From NCBI GenBank assembly GCA_030141605.1, contig JAQGDQ010000128.1:62001-126000 (forward strand): a stretch of DNA of 64,000 nucleotides, in the 5' to 3' direction. Below are positions 11,796-24,500 of the stretch, one piece after another. A program made the translations under genes and the position numbers. A model generated the notes under the pieces. The model ran no database searches. It saw only the letters and a program-made list of their open reading frames with translations, and was not told where the DNA came from. Position 1 is the stretch's first letter; each line of letters begins with the position of its first letter. This DNA is from Tubiluchus corallicola. Taxonomy: Eukaryota > Priapulida > Priapulimorpha > Priapulimorphida > Tubiluchidae.

Positions 11796-12359
11796 ACTCT
11801 AATCTTTTACACATGACAAACAACTATACATAATCATGATGGCGCCTTTAAGCCAAACGGTGATATACGTAAAGAAGGAAGTGTATTCCGTTTAATGGGA
11901 ATATTATGTTATCTTGACTTGTACTGCTAATTCTAATTTGGTCTACTTTTCACCCGACCCGCTCAGACCCGAAATGTCATACTTTGCCGTTCATAATGTT
12001 CTATGTAAATTATGATAAACGGGCTTGCGCATGCGCCCAAAATCTAATCATCTATTCCTTAACTTTTGAATAATTGCGAGTTGTTTAATTGCAATATAAA
12101 CAAGTATAGGACTGTCTACCTCTGTGTATACAATGTCTAACATGAACACATACATGCTCAATCACAGTATTAAGCGTATAGAATAGAATAGAAGAAACCT
12201 ATTTATTATAGACGCTATTGTTATTATAATACATAATAGCCGATAGACTTTTGATTTGGGTAACACTGTGATTTGAAGCGTTTGTACAGGCCTGATATTT
12301 ATTAATTGTTAACAAATTTTAAATATAGAGAGTATTAATTCAGTTGTGTTACTGTTAGA

Positions 12360-12408
12360 AATAAAAGTGTTTTTTATAAAGTTGCAAAACTTTCTTTTTA
12401 TTAATAAA
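12360..12408 (+). terminator. Poly(A) signals for the GPCR transcript
   Basis: AATAAA occurs at 12360-12365 and again at 12403-12408, about 565-610 bases after the stop codon, in an AT-rich 3' untranslated region. There is no experimental support for which is used. Confidence 0.45.
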
Positions 12409-12694
12409 ATGTTGAAACGTATATAGTTTATATACGTCAAAGTAGTCGACTATTTGTTATAAAGTGAGGATGAGCACTGTGGCTACAATGTTGACGTTAA
12501 AACAAAGACAAACATCTACATGCACTTTCAATAGGAAATAAAAGAGATAAAGAGCAGTCGTTGTAGCTGCTTCTAGTAATTCTAAATACCTGGCAAAGTG
12601 CCTGGTCAGCCATCATACCATCGTCTTCGAGTCTTCCGTTTCAGTCCTCAGCATGCAAGGTGGCGATCGAGATGAATAAAAAATTCCTCGCTGG

Positions 12695-13160
12695 TTATCT
12701 AATACTAACGACTATTTGCATTGCAATCACAGCAAAGATTATTTTGGCTGGCGTTGTCTGCCTTGGTTTGTGAATTCTGCGGAGTCTGTGCCGCATAAGA
12801 GAGCAGTACAGTATGTAGCCAGCTTTTTCATTCAATCCGCAATCGCCGATTTTAAACTGGTTCACTGTCCTGGCTGTTTGTGGTAATTCATTCCATAAAT
12901 CCACCACCCTTATACCAAACGAGCATTTCCTGATATCCGACCTAGCACACTGTCTATATGACTGCACATTGCGCGCTCATCTAGATCTTGTTTCATCTTT
13001 GAAGGTGAACAAAGTCTGAGCAGCCGCGCTGTTAATGTTCTTCATTATTTTAAATGTTTGTATTACATCTGCATGTGCTCTACGCCTTTAATTAAGTGCT
13101 TTAATTCGGGTATCATTTTGGCCCGAGGAGCCACGCTGATACTGTTCTATGTTGTAGTAA
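12695..13160 (-). mobile_element. Decayed LINE 3' end (reverse-transcriptase C-terminus)
   Basis: Read on the minus strand, frames separated by stops and shifts give RRRAHADVIQTFKIMKNI, then SDIRKCSFGIRVVDLWNELP. This is the typical C-terminal tail of CR1/L2/Jockey-like non-LTR retrotransposon polyproteins (pattern R..SF..R.v.lWN.LP). Several stops and frameshifts interrupt it, so it is a pseudogene fragment. The catalytic domain is missing (5' truncation). Confidence 0.75.
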
Positions 13161-15910
13161 TTTCGTAATTTAATGCCCTTGAGTAAAATGTGAATTCCAG
13201 ACTGGTGGGGGCATTGTTTGCTACTGGTAGGACCTTTGGGAACTTTTTTAATAAACAAATCTTCTATTGATCAGGCTATGTGCGTGGCTGGCTTTAGGTC
13301 GTTCGTAACAGTTATTCCAAGATAAACTTCCTTTCTTATCTCTGATATGAGCAAATTATACATGCATGCTTCAACTTAGGATTAGGATGGCTAATGTGTA
13401 TAAGCATGCGTTTACCATGGTTAAATATTCCATGGACCACTTTGTATAACGACAGAAGAGATATCTACGTGCTGGCGATATCATCAAGAGCTTGTTACGT
13501 CTCAGTTTTTCCACTTAGACATCCTACAGTTTTCCACTTTTATGTTACATTATTTTATTTTACCAAAACGTTACTTCATTTACTTCAGAACATTTTAATC
13601 GTTCTAAGTAATCTTTTAATAACAACTATAAGTCCAGTTAAACCTAACTGGCCAGATTCAATATTGTCATTCTCTTTAAAAATGTATCGCTGCTCTAACC
13701 TGAACAAAATAAGTGCGTTCACGAACTTTATGCTGCGGAAACCAGCAACGAAAAACAACCTTTGGCCTTAAAAAGCTAAACGAGCCAGAAGTCAAGACGA
13801 AAGATACCAGCAGATAATCTACTTTGCCCACCAATGCCAACACCGCAAGCAGGTGCAAAATACGAAGGTCTTCATATATATTAACAATGACTAGCCGTAT
13901 GCATTTAACATTAAGACATTACAGATGATTTACAAGTAACAAATTGAGAGAAAACTCGATAGATACAAACACGCCGAAGGAATTACATCGCCTAAACTAT
14001 AGTTTAATGCCAGAAGCAAGCCCAAACAAATAAAACTTTATTTGACAACCAGAAAACAAGAAACAAATAGGCAGTGATTCTACAACCTTGCTGTCGTTGA
14101 CGATGATAAAGAAGGAAAACCAAGGTTTGTTGACTACTGCAACCAGCGAAGGATTATTCAAGTGATAATTTTTCGAAATCCCGAAATTACACAGTTACAG
14201 TTACAATTACCAAATTAGGTATATGTATGCAATTGAATCCGGTAAAACTGGTATATTCTAAAATCTATTAAGTCAGACTGGGCATCGTTTTGTATCTTGT
14301 CACACCTAATAAACACATGACAACAGAAAATACAGACTGAAACGCCGGCTAATATACTAGTTTTCCTTACAACAGCATGTTGTTTGTAGTTTCCGTTGTC
14401 GGATATTATAAGTTCTTTATCTGAATGTCATGTGCTTATTTCAAAATTTTGTACTGTAATGGAAGTAAGGGAACATTATTCCCTTTTAGTTTTTACGTTA
14501 TCCAGACTATAAATTTAGTAATTGCTTTTAAGGCTTTTAGATCTGGAGCCCAGAGAGGTTTAAAGCAACATTCGAGCGCAAAAGGCTTGAATAGTTAAAC
14601 AGAATGCACAAAGGCCAAGTTTCAAAAATATGTTTGTCTTGTGTAGTGCAATCAGCACTAGAAAGCAGTCACGTAGGTGAAACCAAAAAATAACAATTTT
14701 ATGCAAAATGTGAGCACAAATGTGAGCAATTTGTGGCAGCGTGTAGAGCATGGCTAGTAGTCCTTGGATTTATGCTCAATACAAAAAAATACCAGTCGTA
14801 AGTTGACACAAACCAAACTTGACCGTTGCCACTACTTCACCTAAATTAGAGCACAGGGAAAAATTTTGTGGGAGCTTGTGGTATTTATTGCCTAGTACAT
14901 GCTAAATTTATACTCAAGACAAAAGAAATTGTTCTCATAAATAACCTTAAGACAAGATTCAATGTAAAAAATTATGCTATGCGTTGGTTTAGTAGTTTTG
15001 CATTTGTTGACAATAGCAAATGTATAAAAACAGAGAAAAACTTAAAGTTATAAAAATGTATGTGTGATAAATAAAAACTCGAACATATATAGTTAGATCA
15101 CTTGAATACATTTAGTGTACAAAAAGTAAGGCTACTGCGTGTTAAAGTTGACAGCAGGCAGTATATTCTATGCTTTTTACAACATGCCGTCTGAAGTACT
15201 ATGCAAAAGTATATACTGTTTGAAGCTTGTTGAAGAATTCCTGAAAGCATTGATACAACGATACAAAAACTAGAAACAAGAGATACGTTGACGAATCTTC
15301 TTTGGATGAGTGAGTACTGGAAACAGAAAACATATAAATATTTCTAATGTTGCAAGTTCTTTAGGCAATATTTCTTCAGTGCTTCTCGGCTTCGGTCTAG
15401 AATTTCATGGATTGTGATTGGCACTACGTCCTTGCCAACGAGAAATGTCTATCGAGCTTTGTATATTGAGGATTTTACTTGTAACACTGTAACATGCAAG
15501 ACAGTGCTGATGTTGAAACTCTGATTCTTTCTTCGGGGAATTTTGATGGTAACTGGCATTAAATGGATTTATTCATTAATTTTCTTAAAACAGTCTCATT
15601 TTCATAATTTACTAAAATGATTGGTTATCTTCCTAGTTCAGTTAATTCTGCTAGGATACTAATTTAGTTTGCACTTTTTTATTACTAGGATGATAATCTT
15701 ATTGCAGCATACATGCAGCTTACTTCAACTTTTACACACGACAGACGTGGTTTTTGTAGGCTTAAATGTATTTAAGTGTTCTGAGTTTTTATGACAAGAT
15801 TTTTATAACGTTAAGTCTTTTTCTGTTTTTATACATGTACTCTTGTCAGTAAAACATAATTAATAAAACAACGAATAATATAATTACTAGCCAAACCACG
15901 CAAAAATTTT
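13161..15910. other. No gene seen
   Basis: AT-rich DNA with short open frames on both strands and no convincing pair of splice sites or family resemblance. Confidence 0.5.
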
Positions 15911-16165
15911 GTGCATACACCCACAATGACAACCTACACCACAGCCACCACACTACATGACCAGCACCACAACACTCATACCACACAACCCACACCATAC
16001 CATCCACATTACGCATACCATACCATACCATCCACATCACCCATACCATACCATACACACTACGCTACACCACGCTATGCCCACCACAGTGACTACAACA
16101 TGCTGTACAAACCACACTACACCATATCACACCAGCCCACCCACACCGTGTCATTCCACCTTGTC
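15911..16165 (+). repeat. CCATACC-type minisatellite
   Basis: Degenerate array rich in CATACC, CCACAC and CATCCACA. Near 16005-16070 it is almost pure CCATA. Strand asymmetry (nearly no G on the plus strand) makes long open frames on both strands, which are artefacts of the repeat. Confidence 0.85.
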
Positions 16166-17128
16166 ACACGATGTCATGCTGCAGCCACCACTGATGACGA
16201 TGATGACTGCGAATACGATGACAGCCACACTAGCGGCAATGTTCCATGACAAAAACAGCAGGCTAGTGAAACCATGCAAAAACAATTTGCACAAATATGT
16301 ACAATGAAAAACGCTATTAGACCATCTACCGATGATCGATAATGCACGAACATTCTGCAGTATCTGTAGGCAGAATACAGTGGGTGACATCGCTAACTAG
16401 CGAAAAAAATCTCAAAGAAGAACTTGGAATTATCCCATTCTTTTGGGCTATGGCAAAAGGGCCTAGAAAGAAACCCACATCATTCACCTACGTGACTTTG
16501 GACTTCTGGTGACTGGTTACACAACATATGACATACATATTTTTGAAATTTGGTCTTTGTACATTCTGTTTAACTACTCAAAGCTTTTGTGCTCGAATTT
16601 TACATTAAACCTCTCTGGGCCCCCGGTCTCGTTTTATACACAAATAAAATGTTCAGCTGTAGTTATCAAAATAATTTCATTAGCAACTACTCCAGCTTGT
16701 CTGTATTCTGCAATTATATTTCTAATCGTTTATCATCAAGTCGTAGCAAAAATTCAATAACAAAAATTTACTTTTTAGGCTGCAGAGGTCAGAATCAGCT
16801 TCGCAAGTATGGCTGCGTCCATCATGTCAAGAACAAATGTTCGCAGTTTTCGAACTTGCATCTGCAGATTGGTATAAAAGTTTATATCAATATGTTTAAT
16901 TCGAATATCATGTAAAGCTCTACTGTAACTGTGAATATTATATATATGTCACGGCAATGTGTGAAATTTAGACATTTGCATAAAGTTTTACAGATGAATA
17001 ATATCAAGCTGATACTGTGATAGGATAATAATACAAAGAGGATACATCAAAAAACCACAAATTCCAACAAACTTTAAGGCTAACATCATAATATCAATAT
17101 ATACATTACTAACAACCATTACATAACA
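16166..17128. other. No gene seen
   Basis: Unremarkable AT-rich sequence between a minisatellite and a LINE remnant; open frames here are short and unrecognised. Confidence 0.45.
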
Positions 17129-18400
17129 TTATCGTCTCCTGTTCAGCACTTTAAAGATTGGGCACATAGCAGAAATACTTGCATAGCTGCCACCACAGTT
17201 AACACATGGCGGTGCATTCTGACAAACCTGGATATCACAGTCATTTAGACCACAATTGGAACAGTAATGCTTACATGAGCACGTCTTCGAAATGTGACTA
17301 TAACATGAGCAGTTGTAGCATCTAGTTACTGGAGACTTCCTTGATGATGCAATTTGGCAGTCTTGCTTGAGACCTGGAATGCAAATGAATTTCTGTTCCA
17401 AACCTTTATCAATTTCAGAGTGAGTGCAACATACTCTCAAAACAGGTATAGGTTTCCTGGAATCAAAATACCAAAGTCTCTCCACTGTTTCTATTTGGCA
17501 GGCCAAAAGACTGTAATGCATCAATATCAAATTGACTGTACATCTCCTGGCACATCCTTAGTAATTATAACAACCAAAGAACTACCAAACAGTTGAGATC
17601 TTGAGACCAGTGAGTGATGATGCAAGAAGCAGACTCACCCTCATGAGCATAAATGGCACTATCTCCACCAGCTAGGTTATATGCCAGTTCACATTTCGGT
17701 GAGACATGAGGAAACTTCTTCAATTCTTATATCATAGCAGCTCTGTTTTTAAAAGTAGAAGGGTTCTCTACTTGATCAGCAACTACAATTCTGTCTAAAC
17801 TACAAACACAAATGTTCTTATATGAGCTGTTAGCATTACTAGAAAGAAATTAATTGCTTTTGCCACCAGTATAACTACTGCTACCACTATCACTCGATCT
17901 AGTAAAAGAAATATCTGCTTTGCAGCTAGTATTTTCAGAAAGGACTGAAATCAAATGGTCAAATTTATTTTTGCAAGACTGAATGATGTCAATTGAATCC
18001 TGTGAATTCAACTCCTTGTGAGACTAATTTCTACCAAGAACAGAAAAAGCATGGAAAAATCAATCTTGTATTTTTCGTACTTGGATAAATCCTTGTAAGA
18101 AATAATAACACATTCATTATTTTTTTCCTTTGGAAGTAGTTAAACTGCAGAAAACCTCAACAAAATTGCATTGCCACAAAGAGAAACATCCTTCTTTCTG
18201 GACTTGGGTATAACCCTTTGTCTGGTGTTTTACCGCTGTCTGTACTAGATGCAATGCTGTCCATTTTGCCAAACAATTAAATAGGACAAAACCATTATGT
18301 CTCTTTCTAAGGTCCCACATATCACAAAATCCACTGGGCAACCAGGCAAGTAAGATGGATCACTCTGCACGTGAAGGTGCCATTTTTAGTTGAAAATAAC
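17129..18400 (-). mobile_element. Decayed LINE ORF1 (gag-like, zinc knuckles)
   Basis: On the minus strand, near 17325-17150, the frame contains CYNCSCYSHISKTC, an exact CX2CX4HX4C zinc knuckle. A degenerate second one (CSNCGLNDCDIQVC) and a third partial one (CVNCGGSYASISAMCP) follow, the three-finger layout of the nucleic-acid-binding ORF1 proteins of Jockey/CR1-like non-LTR elements. Upstream on the same strand (17530-18400) coding-like sequence continues in shifting frames, with ELNSQDSIDIIQSCKNKFDH and AAMI-stop-ELKKFPHVSPKCELAYN. Stops and frameshifts show it is dead. No ORF2 follows. Confidence 0.7.
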
Positions 18401-18485
18401 GGCAGAAATTGGTAAACGGTTTCTGGAATGTCCAGCATGTTGAATTACATAAATTTCCCAGCAGCAGAAATATACCTTACCTTAG

Positions 18486-19230
18486 ACCTTAGTCCTTCCT
18501 GCGCATTGATGCACATTGGGCAGACAGCAATTTCCACTGAGTTCTATCGGCGGCTTCGTTCTCTACGTTTTCCCAACGTATGTTGACAGCTCGAAGGTCT
18601 TCTTTGAAGGATCTGCGCCACGTTGTTTTTGGCCGACCTCTTTTTCGTTTCCCACCAGGTGGTTCCCACTGTACTGCTGTTTTGGCGTAACGACTTTCTG
18701 ATAGACGGAGAATATGTCCAGCCAGTTTCATTCTTCTCTCTGTAACTATATCTTGTAACCGCAATGACTGCGCTCGTTGAAGAACTTCTACATTGGTGAC
18801 ATGGTCGCGGTAGGAGATTTTTAGTATCTTTCGAAGGCATTTTTGGTGGAAGACGTTCAGTTTCTTTGATAACTCCGCTGTGACTTTCCAGGTTTCGCTG
18901 GCATAGAGAGCCGTTGGCAGCACAATGGCGTTGTACAGACGAAGTTTGATTTTCATGTCAATTTTCTTGCTTGTCCAGATTTTTCCCATCTTCCTAAATA
19001 CTGCTGTTGCTTTGCCGATTCTCCCCCTGATGTCATTTTCTGTACCTCCATTACAGGTCATCACACTGCCCAGATATGAAAAACTGGTAACGTTCTTAAC
19101 CATTTGGCCTCCCACTGTTATATGTACAGCATTCTGTTGGTTTGTCCACACTTTCAAAACTTTGGTCTTTTCTTGACTAATTCTCAATCCAATTTTTCCC
19201 GCTACTTCTTCCATACTTGTGGTCAGTTGT
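18486..19230 (-). mobile_element. RTE-like LINE fragment, reverse-transcriptase C-terminal half
   Basis: One open frame of about 250 codons on the minus strand. It starts within the reverse-transcriptase domain after the catalytic motif (ISQEKTKVLKV, then FSYLGSVMTCNGG and DIRGRIGKATAVFRKMGKIW) and continues through ALYASETWKVT and KCLRKILKISYRDHVTN. The tail is RRMKLAGHILRL and PPGGKRKRGRPKTTWR. This series is characteristic of animal endonuclease/reverse-transcriptase LINE proteins, closest in my reading to the RTE group. The 5' end is cut near 19230, where the similarity stops, removing endonuclease and catalytic Asp residues. The open frame suggests fairly recent insertion. Confidence 0.85.
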
Positions 19231-19310
19231 AATATACATAACTGAAAACTCGAAAACCAGTCACATGACTTAATTGCATGGAAATGTTCACCTATTTCAC
19301 AAGACTGCAA

Positions 19311-20089
19311 TTTCTACATCGAAACCACGCAGCATAAACAACCTCATTTTCATCTTGCCACAGCCCTGTATCACTCCTCTCCTCTTTTTGGGTGACAACA
19401 AATAAATAACATAGTAGTTGATTTTAATATAATTATGGGTTGCACAATAGATGTACGGTAAGTGTATCACAAAGTATGTCAACAGTTCACTTCCTAGCAC
19501 ATTTCCTCCTTGTACAGGTGCTGTATGATTATCCAAACACTTACATATGTTGCAGGGAAAGTGTGAAACAGGGTATTCTATAAAATGACTAGGCATTTTG
19601 TTTAATGATTACATAAGTTTTCAAGACAAACCAGTTCTAAGAAGCCCAAACTATCCAGAAATGTAACAGTCTGTATTATACAAATTTTAGAACGTTAGGC
19701 TCAGGATCATACTGTATTAATGCTTTTTGTTTCACACATACTGATTTTGTCTCTTCGTTATTATGTAGAGCCTACTGTAAATACAGAGTTCTGTTTTATG
19801 TTCACTAAATAATTTCTAATTTTTGAAGCCATGTATTTTAGTGCATGTACAGCGACTAAGCGAGACAGCCGCAAGGCAACAAGCCAAGAAAGTTATAATT
19901 GTTAAGCTAGAGCCAGGGGGTAATTTCCTATTTTACGTAAAAACTAGCATCAAATTTTGTAAGGGAGTACATAAAACTTGTATGAAATTGGTTAATAAGC
20001 ATAATCTTGACTTGCATAGACTTGCATAATCGAGACTCCTGAATTGCCTTCTCGTGGTGCATCATAGTAATTGGGCACCATGATGTCTC
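19311..20089. other. No gene seen; possible DBT first-exon region
   Basis: The true first exon or promoter of DBT could lie here or further upstream, because the first recognised DBT exon has an acceptor at its 5' edge. A short stretch at 19830-19900 is richer in GC but gives no convincing exon. Confidence 0.3.
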
Positions 20090-21380
20090 AGATTAAACTA
20101 TGTAATCTCGATGTGAGTCTAGATGTGGTCTCGATGGTTTCCTAGGAAATTTACACTGTTTGATGTTGATGGATGATACAATCTTATTGTCAACATCTAG
20201 AGAAGGTATTATTCAAAAACTCAGTATCCTTATTGAGTTCTGTGATCAATCCGGTATGAAGGTGAACTTAAAAAAGACTAAATTTATGGTTATTAATGGC
20301 GATGCTGTTGGTCGTCTGGACCTCGTAGTGAACCCCCTTACTGTTAATCACTGTGACTATTACGTTTACCTCGGTGCTGTCTTTAGCTCAACAGGAAAAT
20401 TTAAACCCGCTCTGGAAAAACACTGCGAAGACAAATATTGTCACGTACTGAAGTTCGTGTCATTTATTTCTAAGAATTCAGCTTATCCTTTTGCAGTTAA
20501 GAAGTTAGTTTTAAATGCCGCGCTACTTGCTGCAATTACTTACGGATGTGAGTCTTGGCTATGCAATGTCCTTAATCCTATTCAAGGGATGTATATTAGT
20601 GTTATTAAATGTTTACTCGGTGTGCGACGTACAACTGCTAATGATTTGTGTCTCATAGAGTTGGGCCTTCCCTCCCTGAATGGTTTTGTGAAGGACACCC
20701 AATCTCGCTTTTTCAATAAGATTGTTCGCTCAAGAGTGAATATTCCTGATGATCCGTTTATGATTGTTTACAACTTGTGTCGCGAGTCAAACACCCCATG
20801 TGCTCGATATTTGCGTAATATAACTGGATACCGTGGTGATTTTATCGATGATGACCTGAATAGAATCAAAGATAGGATCCGCGCTTCTGACCGTACGAAA
20901 TTTGTCACATACTTACAACTAAACCCTGAACTCTCTATCCATCGAATTTACTGTGACAATGTTAATGAACTGAAACGGATAAAAACGTCAAGGCTCAGAC
21001 TTTCCTCACACAACCTTGCCATAGAAACCGGTCGTTGGTCCCGTATTGAAAGAGAGCGAAGACTCTGTTCATGTGGACAAATCCAAACAGAACTGCACGT
21101 AATATGTGAATGCCCTGAAACACGTATCTTAAGAAACAATTCCGATTTAATATTTGATGATTTAGTGACTTTTTTCAGCGGAAATCCCGCTGATATTTGT
21201 AATTTTGTACACGATGCTCTAGCCATTTTTGGTCTCTAATTGTTACTGCACGATACATTGAGTGATCTATGGACTATGATCAGCCTAAATTTCTTAAATG
21301 TTGCAACTATCTCGAAACGATTCTTATGATTTTTTGTATATATCTTTGACCATGGTCAATAAATAAATAATAATAATAAA
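20090..21380 (+). mobile_element. LINE fragment: reverse transcriptase C-terminal part, open frame
   Basis: The similarity starts near 20100 (GNLHCLMLMDDTILLS, matching the catalytic LLYADDTILLS block with Ala replaced by Met) and runs as one open frame of about 360 codons to TAA at 21237-21239. Blocks in order are GMKVNLKKTKFMV, YYVYLGAVFSSTG, AAITYGCESWL, the C-terminal GLPSLNGF region, and a terminal CSCGQIQTELHVICECP zinc-knuckle-like motif, as in many animal non-LTR elements. About 120 bp later it ends in AATAAATAAATAATAATAATAAA, cut here as the A/T simple tail usual for LINEs. It lies in sense orientation upstream of the first recognised DBT exon. The endonuclease and 5' part are absent. 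Confidence 0.85.
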
Positions 21381-21529
21381 TAGGGCATCTCTGAACAGTA
21401 TGAAGCCCATGAGGTGCAGTGTTTATTACCCTCAAGTGTGTGGATATGCTCTGTCTATTACCAAACCATAACCCAGCTATGTGTAAATATTAGCCAATAA
21501 CTGTGACCTAACACGCATTTTTATTGCAG

Positions 21530-24500
21530 GCTCTTTCTAAAATAATGATGGTGGGTAATGACTGCCTTTCGTGTAAATATAGATTAATGCCTCCACAGGG
21601 TTATCAGGCAACTTCACGATTATCTACTGCGACACAACATAGACATTTTCACGTTTCGCTAGGTTTGTATACTATGAGTTCATTTATATCAATAAACCTA
21701 CGTGAAATAACTGATTTGTAATACAATTTAAATTCCAGCTAGTTACTTGCTAGTTACATGGCATACATTGTTTGATTTCCAGAAATTTTCATAGAAAAGT
21801 CATGTTAGTTTACATTAAGTAGATATTCTTAGTGTTGGCAAACCCTGTTTTAGGTTGCACAAGTTGCTTCTTCATCTGTTTCCTGTTATAAATTTATGAT
21901 TTACTTTGACATTCAATGTAGTAAGTCAGTATTTAGTGGAATAAAGAAATCCGTTGATGCTTCATTGAACATTTCTATGATTTTGATGATCTACATTACA
22001 ATTATCCATTGTGCTTAACTTGAACATCTTATGAACTAACTGTAGGTCTGTGCAGTTTGTGCAAGTAATCATAAAGACAAGTTGAAACGCTTTTAGCTCT
22101 GCCTCATAATAGTTGGCTCTCAGACAGTTACTCTTACATTGCTCTTATTTCAGATGATTTTGCCTTAGCTATAGCAGCCATACATAATTAGACAACTTGG
22201 TTTATGCCTATAAAGGGGAAGTTCGCGGCTTGTTTATGCTTCTTTTACCAACCCATGTTTGTTAGTTTGTTATTACTGTTTGTTAAAATATTCCGTAAAG
22301 TAAATGTGAAACACAAAAATGCAGTTAGTAAACAAAAGAGCTGAATATTACTTTACAGTAGTTGTTTTTGGAAACATTTACAAATTAGCAAAAGGGATAT
22401 AACATCTACCGTGTCAAGAAGATATTCTTATGTTAACATTATAACCTGCCGGAAATTTGCTTACATTTGCAGCAGCACCATAGCAGTGTTACTCTAAAAG
22501 CAGCTGTTGAACATAGTGTCATGAACTTAGCAGATATTTGTTAATACTACAGTAGCTATTAGTACCTGTCTGTCACTTCAGTGTGCAGTTTAATTGTTTC
22601 TCTAATGCACTACCTGCATATAAAATTCTTAGTCACCTTAGTTATTGACTTGCCGCACTGTAAAATATTGGCTTCTGCCATCATAACTATAAGAACGGGT
22701 GTAAATGCTGAGCAATCTGAAGCCATCACTACCTGCTTTTGCTGCTTTCTGCATCCCAGTGGGCATAATTATAATCCTACGTGTTAAGCATGCTTCTAGG
22801 CGTAGAATACACTGGTGCTTAGAAGTCAACTCTAAGTATTAAATCTGCTTCAAAATCCGAAGAAGCACCTATATTAATCTGAATTCAGGGTTTCATTTTT
22901 GTAATGCTGAAACATCATGATTTACTTACTTGTAACGTTGATTTTGAAGTTTGAAGATTTTGAATTGATTACTTCAAACTATAAACTTGTAAACTTTGCT
23001 AGTTTATTTAATTCAACATTACTGCTTCATTTCAAGCACTTTACATGTTTTTTTGCTTATAGGAAAATATGGCCAAATTGTCTCTTTCAAACTGGCTGAT
23101 ATTGGAGAAGGTATTAAAGAAGTCAGTGTAAAAGAATGGTACCTACAATTTTTAATTTAAAGTGAATTATATTCTATTACTAAAAAACTTCTATTGCATT
23201 ATTTATATAATAATATCATGTAGACCTCCAAAGACTGATAAAGCAGTTAATACTGATATTATTGCTGCTGCATATTGATCTTATCTATGTAAAAGATGTA
23301 CGTGCTTGGAAAACCCTATTTTCTTTTTTATTTGGAAATAGTTTTGCTTGCATAATTATGTTATTGTTCTCATTATGCTGTGTGATCACAACATGAACTA
23401 TAAGAGTTTACAGAGAAATTTTCTTTAAATCGCATATTTTTGACTTTCAAAATTCTTCTAATGCCTCTGATTTTCCAAAGTTCAGTAATAAAGGGTTAAC
23501 TGGGTCATTCTCCAAAAAACTCAACTTTTTTTAAATGAAAAGACACTTTATTTTGTTGTCGTTTTTGTTTTATAGTGAAACATACAATTTGAAGATTTGG
23601 CACATCAAGTGATGACTGTATTGGATGTAATAAAACTGTGCTGCAGCCTCCAGTGCAGTATTAGGTTATTCAAATTTACATGTCACACACAGTTGTATCA
23701 GTGGCGTTACTCTGGAATTTTTGCTCCGTAAAAAGGCCTGTGCCAAAAATTGTTTTTATTTCTCATCACAGTCGTAATGATAGCACCATTTGTTGTAGAC
23801 AGAAGGAGGAACAACAGAATTGGAAAGCAGATATTTTAAGTCGGATTATACAATTAAAATTGCAATATGCAGTATGTTTTTAATTATTTTTGTTACACAT
23901 TGTGTACTATTCCAGTTTGTTGCATAAATATTTATTTAGTCTGCTACAAATAAATTTGCAGGTTGTTACTAAAATATATGTTTCTTGGAGAATGACCCAG
24001 CTAGTTAACCATGTATTATTAACACGTGAGTTTCCAGATATATGTTGTGTTAAAACTAGCACTTTAATGTGGAATATTTTAAAAAGTTTTTCGGCATACA
24101 AATATGTCTTCCCCGTATGGCTCTGATATGTACGTTTTTAAAAGGTTTGACAAACAGCTAGATTTGAGACTGGTTATCTGGTTAATAAAAATTTGTGTTA
24201 TAATGTTTTACATGCTATTTGTGACAATATTTTCATTGTCCATTGTGTCTTTTTACCAGTGTTTTCATTTATAGTGTTATTTATTAAGGTAACCTGTAGT
24301 AACTCTGAAAAACCGACAGTGGCTTGCATGCAACAAAAAAAAAGAAACTAGAGTTAATCTAATAACTCTAAAATAATTGATGTTATGGAGGTATATAAGC
24401 AATGTTACTTGCCTTTAAAAGAATTAAAAGGTGGCTTCATTCGATTGCAGGTATGTAAATGTAGGAGATAAAGTGGCGCAGTTTGACAGCATCTGTGAAG

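Noticed and set aside
15846-16390. Overlapping open frames of 70-116 codons on both strands rich in Thr/His/Pro or Trp/Met/Val
   Set aside because: They arise from the CCATACC minisatellite, which lacks stops by composition; no splice sites or domain.
18544-19176. Other open frames on both strands across the LINE
   Set aside because: Shadows of the RTE-like reverse-transcriptase frame.
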